A stretch of DNA of 64,000 nt from Melieria omissa (taxonomy: Eukaryota > Arthropoda > Insecta > Diptera > Ulidiidae). Made by a program: the position numbers and the translations under genes. The notes below the pieces were generated by a model. It saw only the letters and a list, made by a program, of their open reading frames with translations. It was not told the origin of the DNA and did not search any database. Every line of letters starts with the position of its first letter. The stretch's first letter is position 1. Shown one piece after another: positions 32,451-45,100 of this stretch. The stretch lies in NCBI GenBank assembly GCA_963971225.1, contig OZ020269.1:97396040-97460039 (forward strand). Direction: 5' to 3'.

Positions 32451-35400
32451 ATGCTTGCCGCCAACTGTGCGCCTGCTGCGACGGAGTACGCAGCCGCTGG
32501 ACGCTGCATTGTACGCGAAACCGACTGCGACGACGATAGCGATGTGGTTGTCAGTTCCACTGCGAACACTTTACCATTCGGTTCGGGCCAGAGCGACAAT
32601 AACATCGCAACGTCTACGCCAATACGGAAATCGCTTAACGTCATAACAACAGTGCTGCCGAAAGTTGCTTCATTCGCTGAACAGTGCAGCGCAGGAGCCA
32701 AGTGTCAGCAGCAGCAACAACAACAGAACTGCGTTTTGCCAATTTTCGAGCGGTTTGGCTCGCACGCTCGTTATTGCGGTCCTAAAGCAACGCCAACCAA
32801 AAGCGACAACGGCAATTTGTCGAGTGTCCAAGTTAATAATTTGATTGGTGGCCTTTTGGATGCGCGTCTTTTGGCACTGTTCATACTGGTGGCTGTCGTT
32901 GTAGTGCCTTTCAAAATGGTTATAATCTCAAGTGACTGGAATCCATGTAAGTATATATCTAGTATAAGTACGGACTGGGTGTCCAGAGGTGTAGGAAGCA
33001 TACTAAAATTCCTCTTGGATACTGGACTCACTGACAGTCTTTAAAGTCCAAGAAGGGGGCACAATAGATCTACAGGTCGCAGTGCATCATCTCCATCAAT
33101 AATAATAATAATTAGGGATTTGTTGGCCATTAGCTTGGCGTTCGGTTCTTGGACTTGAGCTGTGGTTGCTTGGAGTAGAAGCTCCATGGTGGGACTATAT
33201 AGGTGTAAGGAGTTGTGCAAGAAGTGTTGAACCACTGAACCTGACTGCTTCTAATAAAACATAGTTATCCTTCAAATCCTTCGAAATAGGCTTAGATATA
33301 TATATACACCTAATTCTGTTTTTACACGATCTTTTGTACACGGTTTTGATTTAACACGGTTTGAAAATTAAAAAAATTTTTAATTTTTCGTGTTAAATGG
33401 AATAAAATCGTGTAAAAAAATTAAAAATTGTTTTATTTTCAAACCGAGTTAAATCAAAACCGTTTGAAAAAAGACCGTGTAAAAACAGAATTAGGCGTAT
33501 TACTAAAAGTTTGCTATCTGCCTGAACTTCGGTACTTCTTTAGACTAATGAATTTGACTCCAGCAGCGAAGCACAAACACTTGCAGTGTTCTAATAAAAT
33601 TGCTAAATTTGTGTTCAAGGTTTGTGTCCTCCTTCTTTTTTTAGTTACTATAGTGTTGCGACAACGCTAGGCGACAAGGTTGTTTGCAGTTATTTTTGTG
33701 TGTTCTGGCAAATAACTTGGGCAGAAAAAATTAAAAAAAAAATAAACGAAAAAAAATATTAATATGAAAAATGAGCGTTTTCGAAATTGCATCATTAGTA
33801 GGAAGTAATCTGTCCATTCGTATGTTACAAAGCAATAACAATCATGCTAGAAGCAAAATAGAAAAACCGAAAAGAGCAACAGCAAATTAGTTTATGTACC
33901 GTCAAATGCCACATTATAAATAGCAGTACGTATCGATGATCTCACAAAATACGAGGTGGATGAGAGCGGCGTATGCCTTTATTTCCAGACGCACTGCGAC
34001 GCGCAGTTGTTTCACTGCCACTGCCGCAGCGTGTCGTCGTTCGAGAGCGTGGACTTTTGTTTAATGTTTTTTATTTCTCATTTAGCGTCGGTTTCATTCA
34101 ACGACACAGACGAAATGTAAATATGAACAACTCAACTCATTGAGTGGTTTACAGCTGATTGCCGGCTAATTGCTTTATGACCAACTAACTCCGTAAAATT
34201 AATGTAAAAGCGTTGGTAGTTTGTCATTAATGTTTTAAACATAATTTAATTGCGTATATTATTGACGCTTCAAATGCTAATTTTGAACCATTGTTTTGGC
34301 AGTTTTTGTTTACAAATTTACATTAAATTTGCATTAGTATCAGTATAAAAAAATATATATATCTATAAAAATATATATTTTATTCAGTTTTAGCAAACAA
34401 GCTTTTCATAATAGATTTATAAATAATGCTGCTGTCGGCAATATATGCTTTAATCTATGCACAGATTTAATTATTCAATGCTCGCAGCTCGCATTTGTGA
34501 AAACGTACTTGAATCTTATTTCAAAGTGCCCATATAAGGCGCTATTTTCATACTCAACTGGTGGCTCAACTTGTCCAGCTCATACACTACACCGCTTTTC
34601 ACTTCCCCGCACCCTACTGCCAGCCGAAATTTCATTGCCCATTTGCGCGTAGGTGTCGCAACGAGTTCACGTTACTGTTCCCCACTTTTCGTTAGCCAAC
34701 TATTGCCGGCTTTTGTGCTATCTGGTTTTCTTTTGAGCGTCACTTCAACACAGCGGGCAGCAGCACTTTGTCGGCGTTGAGCTTGTGTGGGTGTCTTCTA
34801 ACGTTTTTTCCCTTTGCGTGTTAATAGAAATTCACGGCCAACAAAAGGAATTGACGGGGAACGCTAGAGCTCTGACTGGAATTTGCGTGTTTTGACTTTT
34901 TACAACCTTCACGTCGACGGCGCTTGGCTTTGCCTTTCCACATTTTCTTTTAGCCTCACCTTTTCAAAGGCCTGTGTGTGACTTGACTTTGGGTGGCGCA
35001 GACTTGAAAGGAAATTAATTATATGTACACGTACACATCTATGTAACAGTAGAATAGTGTAGCTCAGCCGTTGTTGACTTGTCCATTGCTGGTTAAATAT
35101 TTGTTATATAAAAATATTTCATTATAAATAAAACACGTAATTTAAAATAAATAAATTAAATAATCTATTTTCTCTTCCATTTATATTCTTCTGGTGTCAT
35201 ACATCAATCAATCAATTTCGCAATGAGTTAACTTCCCATTCGTTTCCTCCTACAATCGAACAACGTATGAATCGTTTGGTTACTGCCCTGAAGCAATCTA
35301 GTAAACTAGTAAAACTTTTGCAGTTGCCACATACAAGCAAACAATTCTCTACTGCATTATTGACAAATAGAAAAAAGTGAAAATTGCCATTTATCGCATT

Positions 35401-36058
35401 GAAATGTGTACCAGTTGTATTGCTTTTATCTGTGAATTGATAAAAACCATAACAACGGCAACGTGAAACAAAATATTTGCTCTACATAACCAAAATATAC
35501 ATATTTCTAATATTAATATTTCTAATATTATTATATAATAATTTCTAATATTAATATTTCTAGTATATTTCTTAAAACAGACTCATCTTACTATTCGTTT
35601 TCCACATTGTGTCTTTGAAAATGAAATACGCTGATGTAATCAATACATTTCTTCACTTGCAGTGCCTTATACGCGCACGGAGCGCCTCTACGAGTACTCC
35701 ACATATGCTCAAGACAAATTTCAGCTGGCGCTCAACTGGGCCAACGAGCAGCAGTTGCGCAACAAACTCAGTCCGCTGTTGTGCGGGCTGCTAGTGGCCA
35801 TTTTCTCGTTTGCGCTGGTGTATCTGGACAGCAATGTGCCGGGCATAAGTCCACCGTCACCCTTTTCGCCTACTTCCAAGCGACTGTGAGTAGCATTTGA
35901 ATTCATATAAAAAATAATATTAATTGAATGCTTTATGGTTTTTAATATTTTGCAGTTATCGTTATCAGAAGCGCAGCTCCTTGCATTTGGGTTATTTGAC
36001 AGCGTTGGCAGCTGGCATTGTAGTCGGCGCGCTCATGTACTGGGATTTTAGTGGCTAA
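32451..36058 (+). CDS. ARL6IP6-like three-TM membrane protein, three exons
   Basis: Coding exons are 32451-32946, 35663-35885 and 35956-36058. Phases 1 and 2 match at the joins, for 273 residues. Residues 1-130 are polar, Cys- and Gln-containing (a short poly-Gln run near 88). Hydrophobic segments follow: [15 protein letters not shown] (about 138-153), [17 protein letters not shown] (about 205), and [19 protein letters not shown] at the C-terminus. The loop [16 protein letters not shown] before the last segment resembles the conserved PGI-PP-PF loop of ARL6-interacting protein 6, an ER/nuclear-membrane protein of unclear role. The family call is from recall. The first intron is 2.7 kb and holds a hairpin MITE. 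Confidence 0.65.
32947..35662. other. Intron 1 of the ARL6IP6-like gene
   Basis: 2.7-kb intron. It contains the palindromic MITE at 33305-33499. A G+C-richer patch at about 33955-34060 (CACTGCGACGCG and nearby) has no frame I recognise. The AT repeat TTTCTAATATTAATA recurs at about 35502-35572. Confidence 0.4.
33305..33499. mobile_element. 195-bp hairpin MITE, ends CCTAATTCTG
   Basis: The left end TACACCTAATTCTG is mirrored at the right by CAGAATTAGGCGTA. Inner parts GTTTTGATTTAACACGGTTT and its near complement are also inverted, so almost the whole element folds on itself. TA flanks both ends. It is non-coding and intronic. Confidence 0.8.
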
Positions 36059-37034
36059 TGGCCAATTGACTTTTTCCTACTTCTTGGGCAATTTGCAGTA
36101 ATTATTAGTTTTAAGCTAAATAGTTTCTTACACCTATAGTTTAATGTGTAGCAAAACAAAGCAACAGAACAAAACAGACTCAAACTTTGTAATTCAAGTC
36201 ATTTGGTTGTGGCGTTGAAGCAAAGAAGAGCAAAACCAGTAAAAGCAGTTAAAATTACAACCTGTGTCTGCTTTTAGGTTGTTGAAAGCAGCAGCAGCTT
36301 GGTTGTGAGTATTGCTGTACCTTTGAAATGCTTACAAAGATGATAAAAAGTGAAGCTTAACAAAAAAAATCATACTCATTTTCAGTGCGAAATGTTCGTC
36401 AACCAGTTCTCATATATTGGAGATACATTTTCTCATCTCATATTTTTGTGGAAAAAAATTCTTTGGTTTTTGTAGTGAACAAATACAAATGTAAAATTGA
36501 AGTGTGAAAAATAACCCAAAATCAATTCTTAATTTAAATTAACACTGAAGTTATGTCTTTATTTCAATATGTAAAACGAGCCACTTTGGCTACTTGTACC
36601 TTAAGAGTCAACTACGCAACAGCAACTATGTTTACAATATGAATCTAAATATTTCTTATATTAAAAAAAACTTAAAATAAAGTTTTCAAGTGGAATCTCA
36701 CTAGAACCTTAACAAAAACTAAAATATAATGAAATAAAATCTATTTAACAAGTTTTTCCCTAAAATATTTATATTGTAACAAAAACCAAAAACAACAAAA
36801 TCAAAAATAACAAAGATTGATTTCATGATTTGTTTCCACATGTACTAAATAGAAAAAAAATAAAACTATATACGCATCCTACTGTTAGTACAAAATATTA
36901 AATATACGTTTATTTATAGTGAAAGATTGTCCATTGAACTTCATTAGTTAGTAAACTTAGTAAATATATTTATTTATATTTTTCTAAAACTAAACTGTGC
37001 GAATTTTCTTTTACTATACTCTCGTTGCTATCAA
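36059..37034. other. Convergent 3' ends, AT-rich spacer
   Basis: Lies between the stop of the plus-strand ARL6IP6-like gene and the stop of the minus-strand OB-fold gene. Contains several AATAAA words usable as poly(A) signals; none is assigned. No gene seen. Confidence 0.4.
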
Positions 37035-37929
37035 TTATTTTGATTTTTCCTGCATGTTATTTTGCAACAACGTAAAAGAACTAACATTCTGTATGCGCGT
37101 AAAATATGTTCGCCACAGTTCCATGTCAAAGTCAGTGATTTTCTCCAATTTAAATGTACGTAAACGATTTTCGCCAATAAAATTGCCCACAGCGCGCACA
37201 TAGCAACCCAAGTCAAACTCTTTTAAAATATCCTCAAAATCATAGTAAATACATTGCAATATTGGTCCGCCGCTGGGATTGCGAAGCAGCAGTATTTGCT
37301 CGCCGCGTTGTTTGCCCTTAATGGTTTTTTGTAGCTTACCTGAAAGCAAAAAAGGCATTAAATTTTATTCAATGTAGCATTGGTCTTTTACCATAAACGG
37401 TCCATAAAGCTTGCACATTTGCATAGACTTTATGCATTTTTAGACAAAAATCCACCTGACCCAGCAACGCCAGCTGGTTGCGTCCATTTTTCTGCATTAT
37501 TTCATTCATTTCAGACGACTTCGATTCTGGCTGTTTAGGCACTTCTGTGTGCAGCGCACAGGGCAAAGCGCCCACAGTTTTATTTAAATTGATTTTCTTG
37601 TCGGTTTGTTGTTGTTTTTGTGGTTCTAGCAGCCTAAAAAACTGAGGTTTAGACTTGGTTGCGTGTTCTACTGCCGCCAGTTTAGGCTTTTTGGCAAATT
37701 CTCCCATACATAATTTGGTCTGCTTAAATTTGCCACTTCGTTGCATTAATTTTTCAGCTGTGTCGAAACTTTGATTTAGTGCATCGACGAAATTGTTTCT
37801 GGAGTTTTGCAGTTTGGCGCCAGGCGCGTGAAATGGTTTCGGCTTGCCTGGAAATTTAAATTTTTTAATTTATGTTTGACTAATTTAAAATAAGTACGGA
37901 AAGAGCAATAACTTACTTGAAGCAAACAT
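37035..37929 (-). CDS. OB-fold protein, RPA2/STN1-like, three exons
   Basis: Coding exons are 37917-37929 (13 bases, MFAS), 37392-37847 and 37035-37339. Phases match (1, 1), giving 257 residues. The N-terminal 135 residues are basic and polar. Residues about 145-245 look like an OB fold: NQLALLGQVDFCLKMHKVYAN, then QILLLRNPSGGPILQCIYYDF and YVRAVGNFIGENRLRTFKLEK. This strand pattern and the late NRLRTFKLEKI segment resemble RPA32/STN1-type single-strand DNA-binding proteins, for instance telomere-capping or meiotic OB proteins of flies. I cannot name the orthologue. It diverges from 128up, with 795 bases between start codons. Confidence 0.65.
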
Positions 37930-38724
37930 TTTGTTGACTGCTCTGTGCAACTGCAATTTTGAATGCAACGGTTTTATGGTTAAGTGCTGTTAGCATTAAC
38001 TTAACGAGCTCAGCAACAACAATGGCACCCAGTAAACATGTGTTTGGTCTTAAAAGGAGAACCCTAAGCGATTCAAATAAATCTTTGTTAACACGTTAAA
38101 GACCACATTGAAAAATCTTATTTCTCACATAGGGACCGGCATTTTTTTATTGTTAAAAAAAATCGTTTTAAAATGAGGCTAAGTCAAATTAACTAAGTCC
38201 GCTATATGCAGTATTTCTTCGAGGGACCGGCGATTGGATTACTGTACATAAATTGAATTTAAATCATGTTCACCCGTGAGCACGCGGGTCTGTAATGTTG
38301 TTGCGGAGTGACCCACCGGTGGGCATGCGGCCTTTAACGTGTTAATGAACTTAATTCTTGTACGAACTTAATTCTTGTTAACGAATTTTGCAACAATTTA
38401 TCAACTAAAAACCACTATCTACAACATTGAGGCAAAGTGAATATGCGCACTTATGATGGTTTGGCATTTAAATGTATTCCTTGCTGGCAATACTTTGTAT
38501 TTACATTTCCTGTTGACAGTTCGCTATCTGGCAATTTCTGCAATTGACATTTCAGCTGTCACTTGTCGCAGCTCGTCAGAGGAATTGTACTCAATTTCAG
38601 CGCTGTCCACGCGTTCCGTTTTTACCTTTCGTCAACAAAAAAATTCAGCAATTTTCTTGAACAAAAATTGCTTAATTATAAACGCAAACATACTGACGAG
38701 TTCTGAAAGAGATACGCCGCAAGC
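37930..38724. promoter_or_regulatory. Shared bidirectional promoter region with inserted MITE
   Basis: The starts of the OB-fold gene (minus) and 128up (plus) face away from each other here, so both promoters must lie in this 795-base interval or overlap it. A 250-base TTAA element occupies 38092-38341, leaving about 380 bases before 128up and 160 bases before the other gene. No TATA box was identified. Confidence 0.5.
38092..38341. mobile_element. 250-bp TTAA-flanked MITE, ends CACGTTAAAG
   Basis: TTAA at 38088-38091 and 38342-38345. The left end is CACGTTAAAGACC and the right end, complemented, is CACGTTAAAGGCC, 12 of 13. GGGACCGGC occurs twice inside. Non-coding. It lies in the intergenic promoter interval. 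Confidence 0.8.
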
Positions 38725-40228
38725 ATGAGTACAATACTTGAAAAAATTTCCGCCATTGAGGCAGAGGTGAGAATAATTGAATTGTTGCATATGAACCTTT
38801 GGCCAAAAGAAAACTAACCTTAACCACCTTCGCAATGGAACACCTGCGCCATGAATTTCCACGAAAACCACACACTGTCCGTCTTCATGATAATGAATAG
38901 ATGGCGCGCACACAAAAAAATAAAGCAACATCGGCGCATTTGGGTTTGCTGAAGGCAAAATTGGCCAAGCTGCGACGTGAGCTGATTTCGCCGAAGGGTG
39001 GTGGCGGCGGTACCGGTGGAGACGGTAGATTAACAAAGAAAATAATTTTGTATGTGCCATTACCAATCTAATCTAATTTAAGGCTTTGAGGTGGCCAAGA
39101 CGGGCGATGCGCGCGTCGGCTTTGTCGGCTTTCCATCGGTGGGCAAGTCGACGTTACTGTCTAATCTAGCCGGCGTTTACAGTGAAGTGGCCGCATATGA
39201 GTTCACAACACTGACAACGGTGCCCGGTTGCATCAAGTATAAGGGCGCTAAAATTCAGGTATATCTTTTAGTGCCAACCATTATATATAAAATAATCATT
39301 TTCTCTGTATATTTGATATGGATAGCTGCTCGATTTGCCGGGTATCATTGAAGGTGCCAAGGATGGCAAAGGTCGCGGTCGACAGGTTATTGCAGTGGCG
39401 CGTACCTGCAATTTGATTTTCATGGTGCTTGATTGCCTCAAACCGCTGGGCCACAAAAAGCTGCTCGAGCACGAGTTGGAAGGCTTTGGCATACGACTTA
39501 ACAAGAAGCCGCCAAATATCTACTTCAAGCGCAAAGACAAGGGCGGTGTCAATTTTAATAGCATGGTGCCGCAGTCGGAGCTGGAACCAGATCTGGTGAA
39601 GACTATATTGTCCGAGTATAAAATACACAATGCGGACATAACGTTGCGTTATGATGCCACCAGTGACGATCTAATTGATGTAATCGAAGGCAATCGCATT
39701 TATATACCCTGTATTTATTTGCTGAACAAAATCGATCAAATTAGCATTGAAGAGCTGGATGTCATCTATAAGATTCCGCATTGTGTACCAATATCGGCGC
39801 ATCATCGTTGGAATTTCGATGATCTGCTGGAGATGATGTGGGAATACTTGCAGCTGGTGCGAATGTAAGTAGCGTGGAATAAGGGAAAATGGCAATTTTA
39901 CAAATAAACGTGTTGGTAATATGTTTTTGTTGTTTTTACAGCTACACTAAACCCAAAGGACAACTGCCCGACTATAGTTCGCCCATTGTGTTACACAATG
40001 AACGCACCAGCATTCAGGATTTCTGCAACAAATTGCATCGTTCAATTGCTAAAGAATTTAAATAGTATGTTGAAAAAGTAGTTTGTTAGAATATTGGATA
40101 ATTGATTTAAATATTTTATTTGCAGCGCACTTGTGTGGGGTTCATCGGTGAAACATCAACCGCAGAAAGTCGGCATTGATCATATTCTCAACGATGAGGA
40201 TGTGGTGCAAATTGTGAAAAAGGTCTGA
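38725..40228 (+). CDS. 128up: GTP-binding protein 128up (DRG1), six exons
   Basis: Developmentally regulated GTPase of the OBG/DRG family. DRG1 acts in the cytoplasm with a DFRP partner on translating ribosomes. Exons are 38725-38766, 38901-39024, 39083-39258, 39326-39864, 39942-40064 and 40126-40228; all phases match and give 368 residues, the Drosophila length. It begins [19 protein letters not shown]. The P-loop GFPSVGKST is at 71-79, DLPG at 117-120 and NKID at 248-251. The C-terminal TGS domain starts near 290 ([11 protein letters not shown]) and ends VVQIVKKV. Residues are nearly identical to what I recall for the fly protein. An AATAAA sits at 40424-40429. Confidence 0.97.
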
Positions 40229-42140
40229 AGCTTTTAGCTGACTCCTGCCGTTCAGAAATTCATTTTATAGCCAACGCAAAATGTAATATTATTCTTTGTT
40301 GAATGGCCACACATTTGTTTGCTACAAGCATACGTTTTTAAACAGAAAATGTGCCTGCGCAACGATTAATTTCAGTAAAGTAAAAATGCTCTCCCCATTC
40401 ACGATATCGATGTAGAAACTAACAATAAAGCGCAGAAAATTTGAAAAAAAAAACATGTAATCAATAATTTGATTGATCCGCGTTTTGTATACGTTGTGGT
40501 GAGTATTGACGTTTGTTTGAATAAGTAAGAACTTAAATTTTTATTGTGGTGTATTTTGAAGATTTGACCTCGAGATTGTCACATGTAACCTTTCGTTAAA
40601 AGCATTTATGCTCAAATAATCGTAAGGAAGAAGCAATGTAGAGGCGGACATAAAATAGCTGGAATTTTATTTTTTGTAGAATTCGAAATTTTATTGCACT
40701 GTGTCGTTTCAGTTTATTCAGTTCCACTTTGCTTTTGTGTGTAACCCGGAGCACGTAACAGAATAGCACATCGTTTTTTCTGTCCATAGTTAACATTATT
40801 TTAACATAACATTCTCAACTCTGCTAAATCCATGCCGACTGTATCGGTAACAGTTGGCCTGTTATTAGTTATGTTATTTACAACATTTGCGCAACGGCAA
40901 TTTTTTGTTCGAACTCTGTGTTGCCCGCCTACCAGTTCAAAAAATTAACACTAAAAAGTCAGTAATATTCTCGTCATCGAGTAACTTAAACCCTTTAAAA
41001 AAATTCAGTAATACTACAAAGTTTTCTATTATTTTTCTTCTTTTATTTTATTATTAATTCCTTAGCTTTTGAAAAACAATGATTATACATACAAGTTTAA
41101 AAATACGATTTCAATTGTTTCTCTTGTATACTATGTGTGGTTGGTTGCAGATCCTTATTGTGTTTCTGTTTGTTTCAATGTGTGTGTGTGGGTGTGTGTC
41201 TAAAGCTTAAATATAAACATGTGATTTTTCGCTGGCATTGCTGCATTTGTTGCATGTCCCTAACAATACAATGTGAGATGTGCAGCAGCCCACACAAAAG
41301 TAGCAATAAAAATTATAAAATATAATTAAAACTAATTCTTTAGTTTCATTGGTATTTCAAGCAAAAAAAAAAATATAATAAAGTGTTTGATTTTAAGTTA
41401 TGGAGCACAGTGTCGTCACTATTCAAATATGAACTACAAAATTAAGACGAATAAACCGAAAAAAGGTGTTTTACATTTTCAACTTCAAGAATGCTCGAAA
41501 TTTAATGCACAAATGACGCTGAAACCATTTCAAAAACTTAAGTGGCAACATGAAAAACAAGACAACACTACAAAGGGGAGCGATAAATGTTAAAACTTCA
41601 TGACTTTACTGTCTTCAAAATATGCACTTAATTTCCCTCCGCTTCATAGGGCCGTGTGAGTGTTTATTTATGCATGTATATAAATACTTACAGACTACCT
41701 ACAGTAATTCATAGTTCTATTTGCTTTTGTTTTTTTTTTATAAATTTTATAAATGAAACATATTTATTTTTTTGCTTTTGTTTTATGCATAACAATCAAT
41801 GAATGCCTTCCACACTGAAAACTGCTTCTTTACAGAAACCGAAATTACACGTTTGCCAATTCAGCGGGAAGCAATGTGAGACAGGACCGGTACCGGTACC
41901 AGTCGCCTTTATCTCAACAACAAAAAATTGTCAAACAAAATGTAAAAGTTCTTTTTTTAAACAGCTCGTTCGTAATTATCCAAGAGTTGAGGCGTGTGGC
42001 GTTCCAGAAAAATGTACAGGAGGGTTTGCATCGCAGCTCGCTGGCGATGTGGGCTGCAGCTGTTACGTTGGTTCCCCGTATGCCAAACACATGTCGCAGG
42101 GAGTGTGGGGGCGCAGCGTGGACATGCGACCAGCACACGC
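40229..42140. other. Convergent 3' region between 128up and Pds5
   Basis: AT-rich sequence that should hold the 3'UTRs of 128up (plus) and Pds5 (minus). No gene supported. The plus-strand frame 41803-42258 is antisense to the last Pds5 exon. Confidence 0.4.
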
Positions 42141-45100
42141 TTATGAAGCGGTCTTACCTGTGCGCAAGGCGCCCGAACGTGTGCGCTTCGTCGCCGGTCC
42201 GCTTACGTCACTGGCGCCGCCCGCTTTGATTTCGTCGAACGAGATGGAGTTTTCCTAAGAAAAAACACAATATTCAGCCCTGTTCCAGAATCCGAATCGG
42301 ATCGGAAATGGATTTGATTCCGACCGTCGGTGTTCTACATTCCGATTATCGGAAATATTTTCCGATGCAACCCTGTTCTCAAATCCGATTAAGTTCGAAC
42401 TAATTTGAATCGGAAATTTGGTGTTCTGCATTCCGATTATCGGAAATTTTTGTCGAAAATAATCCGCTAAACAAAAAGCTGGTGGAATTGAAATCGGAAA
42501 GCAGCAAAACGAAAACAAATAACGAAAATGTAAGCAAATAAATGAAACATCGTGTTAAATAAAACTAATAAATTCATTTTTAATCACGGGAAAGCATAAG
42601 ACTGCTGGCCAGAGCAAAATGGTCTTGGATTTTATGGAGGAGAATGCGGACACCGCGAAAGGTTTCTTTAAAGGCGACAAAGTCGATTTTGAAAATAAAC
42701 GGAAGCATTTAACGCAGTCGCTGAACGGGCAAGGACTACCAACAAAAAGTGTAACGGGATGAAAAAAGGTGAGAAGTAAATTAAATCAATTAATTTTATA
42801 AAATTTTCTTCAATCATAGAGTTGAGTTGATTGGAAAAGTGAAGTAAGAAGGAAGCTAGCGCATAATAGAAGAGAAGCTTTAGTGACCGGCGGTGGACCT
42901 TTTAAGAAGCACACACTTTCCGAAATGGAAAAGGCGGTTGCCTTTTCTACCGATCGTTGAAAGCCTCCTTCGGCAAGAAATTGCAAAGCCGTAGCCAATT
43001 TCAATTCTGGCGGAATGGAGCATTGCCGAAGGAAAGGTTTCACTTCGGTCAAGATCATGTTGAATGCTGCTTTGTTTAGGCGGTACTTAGTAATAAACCT
43101 TAAATAGGAAATTTTGAACATAACTGAAATGACTTGTACTAGTTACGACGAATCTGGCAATTCCATGGGATTGCTGTGGTCTCGCAAAATTCTGCGCTTT
43201 TTCAACGGCGGACTGCTCGTTCTCAAGCAATACTGCCAATAAAATAACCCAACTCATTAAATAAAATAAAAAATCTTACAAAATTTTACAATTGCCTTTT
43301 TCATTTGAACATTAAAAGCAAACAGCTGATTGAAGCTTTGTTTAATTTGCTAACAATCGGATTCGAAATAAACTTCGAATGTGACAATTCCGCTCGGATT
43401 GCAGAACACCTCTTCAAATCGGAATCGGATTTCATTCCGATTCAAATCCGATTCCGACTCGGATTCTGGAACAGGGCTGATTAATTTAATTCAATAAAAA
43501 CTTTTATGCAACGCACCTGTTGCGTATTTGTGGGTGAATTCTCATTGATGGACAAATGATCCGCCGAGCGTTTTTCGCCCGTCAGACGGACTGTAATGTT
43601 GCCATCTGTTGCCGGTGCAGTGGGGGCGCTAATGGCATTTAGCAGCTTTTTGGCGGTCGTCGCTTTGCCCGCGGCCAGCGTGTATGTGTCGAGCGGTATG
43701 AAGATTTCACAGTTGTTTGTTGGCTGGTCGTACGGCTTATAATACATTGACGGTAGTTGAATTTGTACAGAGAATGCATTGGCCGCCGTGCTGGCATCGC
43801 CAATTTTGGAATTGATTATGTACAATGCGAGATCACACGCCGCCCACATTTTCTAAACAATGATTAACAAACGTTATAAACGACACCGATCGAAATGGAG
43901 AATCATACATTGAACTCACAAAGTTGTAGGAGTTATCGTCGGCGTTCGGTGTAGTGTCCTGATGATTCTTCATCATCTGTATGAGTTTGGTGTAAAAGCT
44001 GTATGAGAATGCCTCACGTTTCGCCATCAGAGGCTCCAGTATGAAGCGTAGGCATTTTTCGACCTGTTTCAGTTGATTGCGATCCTCGTAGTCGGTGAAT
44101 GTGGGATCATGCACTAGGACTGGTATCGCGAAGGCCAGCATAAAATCAGGTAATATGTAAAGGGTGTGTGCCTCGGCAGCACTGTCCGCAGCTGTGTTAG
44201 AAGAGAAATTGTTGTTAATGCAAATTAGCCATTTTTTGTAAAAACAATTTGTAAATTATTAAAAAAAATAAAATTGAAAAATGTTAATTAGATTCGTTCA
44301 AACTTGTTGCTAATACGTACATGAAGCTGATAACGTTTTCAGATATTCACGTCTCCTATTTACATCGGTTTCAACGAAATGACGCATTATCTCTAACAAT
44401 CTGCAATGCAAGAATCATAATTGTACTTTTTTATGTGGAAATACTGCCAAGAAAAGTGTACTTTTTATCAGTCTCGTGTCCAGCCAGCGCGTAAAAGCCC
44501 ATAAAGTCCAGTGGCAGACATTTGTTTGGAAGACCCTTGCCCAGGCCTTTGTGTAGCTTGCGCACAAATCTATCACGCACCTCCGGCACCGGATCACACT
44601 GCAAGCAATAGCAATTTAAATTATCTACAAAAATCACTTTATTGAACTGCAATTGCACGTACCAACACTTGCGACAAGTTGAAATACTGTTCCGCACTGT
44701 ACTGATCGCCTACGCCTTTCTGCTCGCACACTTTCAGCATAGCGCAGGCGGCGCCCAGGCGTAGCCAGGACTTTTCCGCGGGACACAGGCGATTCTGCTC
44801 GAGCAGATCTCCGCGCTGATTTACAAATGCGCTCAGCATGCGGAATGTCTTCTGGGCGGAGTGCTCGTCGGAACGCAGGCCAATCAGCCAGCGAGCCATT
44901 GTCTTCAGCGCATCCAACTTGCAGAGCGTGTCCGGCGGCAGATCGTCCTCGTCGCACCAATCGCCGTCAGGTAACATATAGTCACGCACCTCCGGTACGC
45001 CCTGTATGAGCAGCTCTTTGACTACGCGTCGCGCTATCATATTTTTGATGGGCGTCAGAAAGGCTTGCGGCATGCTGAATGCTATATGACCCATTGTAAC

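Larger units (their letters stand above)
42275..43479. mobile_element. 1.2-kb PIF/Harbinger element with ATT duplication
   Basis: Inverted ends CAGCCCTGTTCCAGAATCCG are identical for 21 bases, differ at one base, then continue TCGGA. They are flanked by the 3-bp duplication ATT (42272-42274, 43480-43482). Inside are both genes expected of Harbinger elements, on opposite strands: a Myb/SANT-like fragment on plus (42619-42762) and a transposase N-terminal fragment on minus (42810-43121). At 1,205 bases it is far shorter than autonomous copies and lacks the DDE catalytic core. It lies in intron 12 of pds5, in GT-AG intron sequence outside all exons. Confidence 0.88.

Noticed and set aside
33041..33235. 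Minus-strand ORF as a non-LTR retrotransposon tail
   Set aside because: It has an ATT run and intron location suggestive of a retroposon, but no conserved motif or duplication could be found.
41803..42258. 151-codon plus-strand ORF
   Set aside because: Overlaps the last pds5 exon in antisense and shows no family features.
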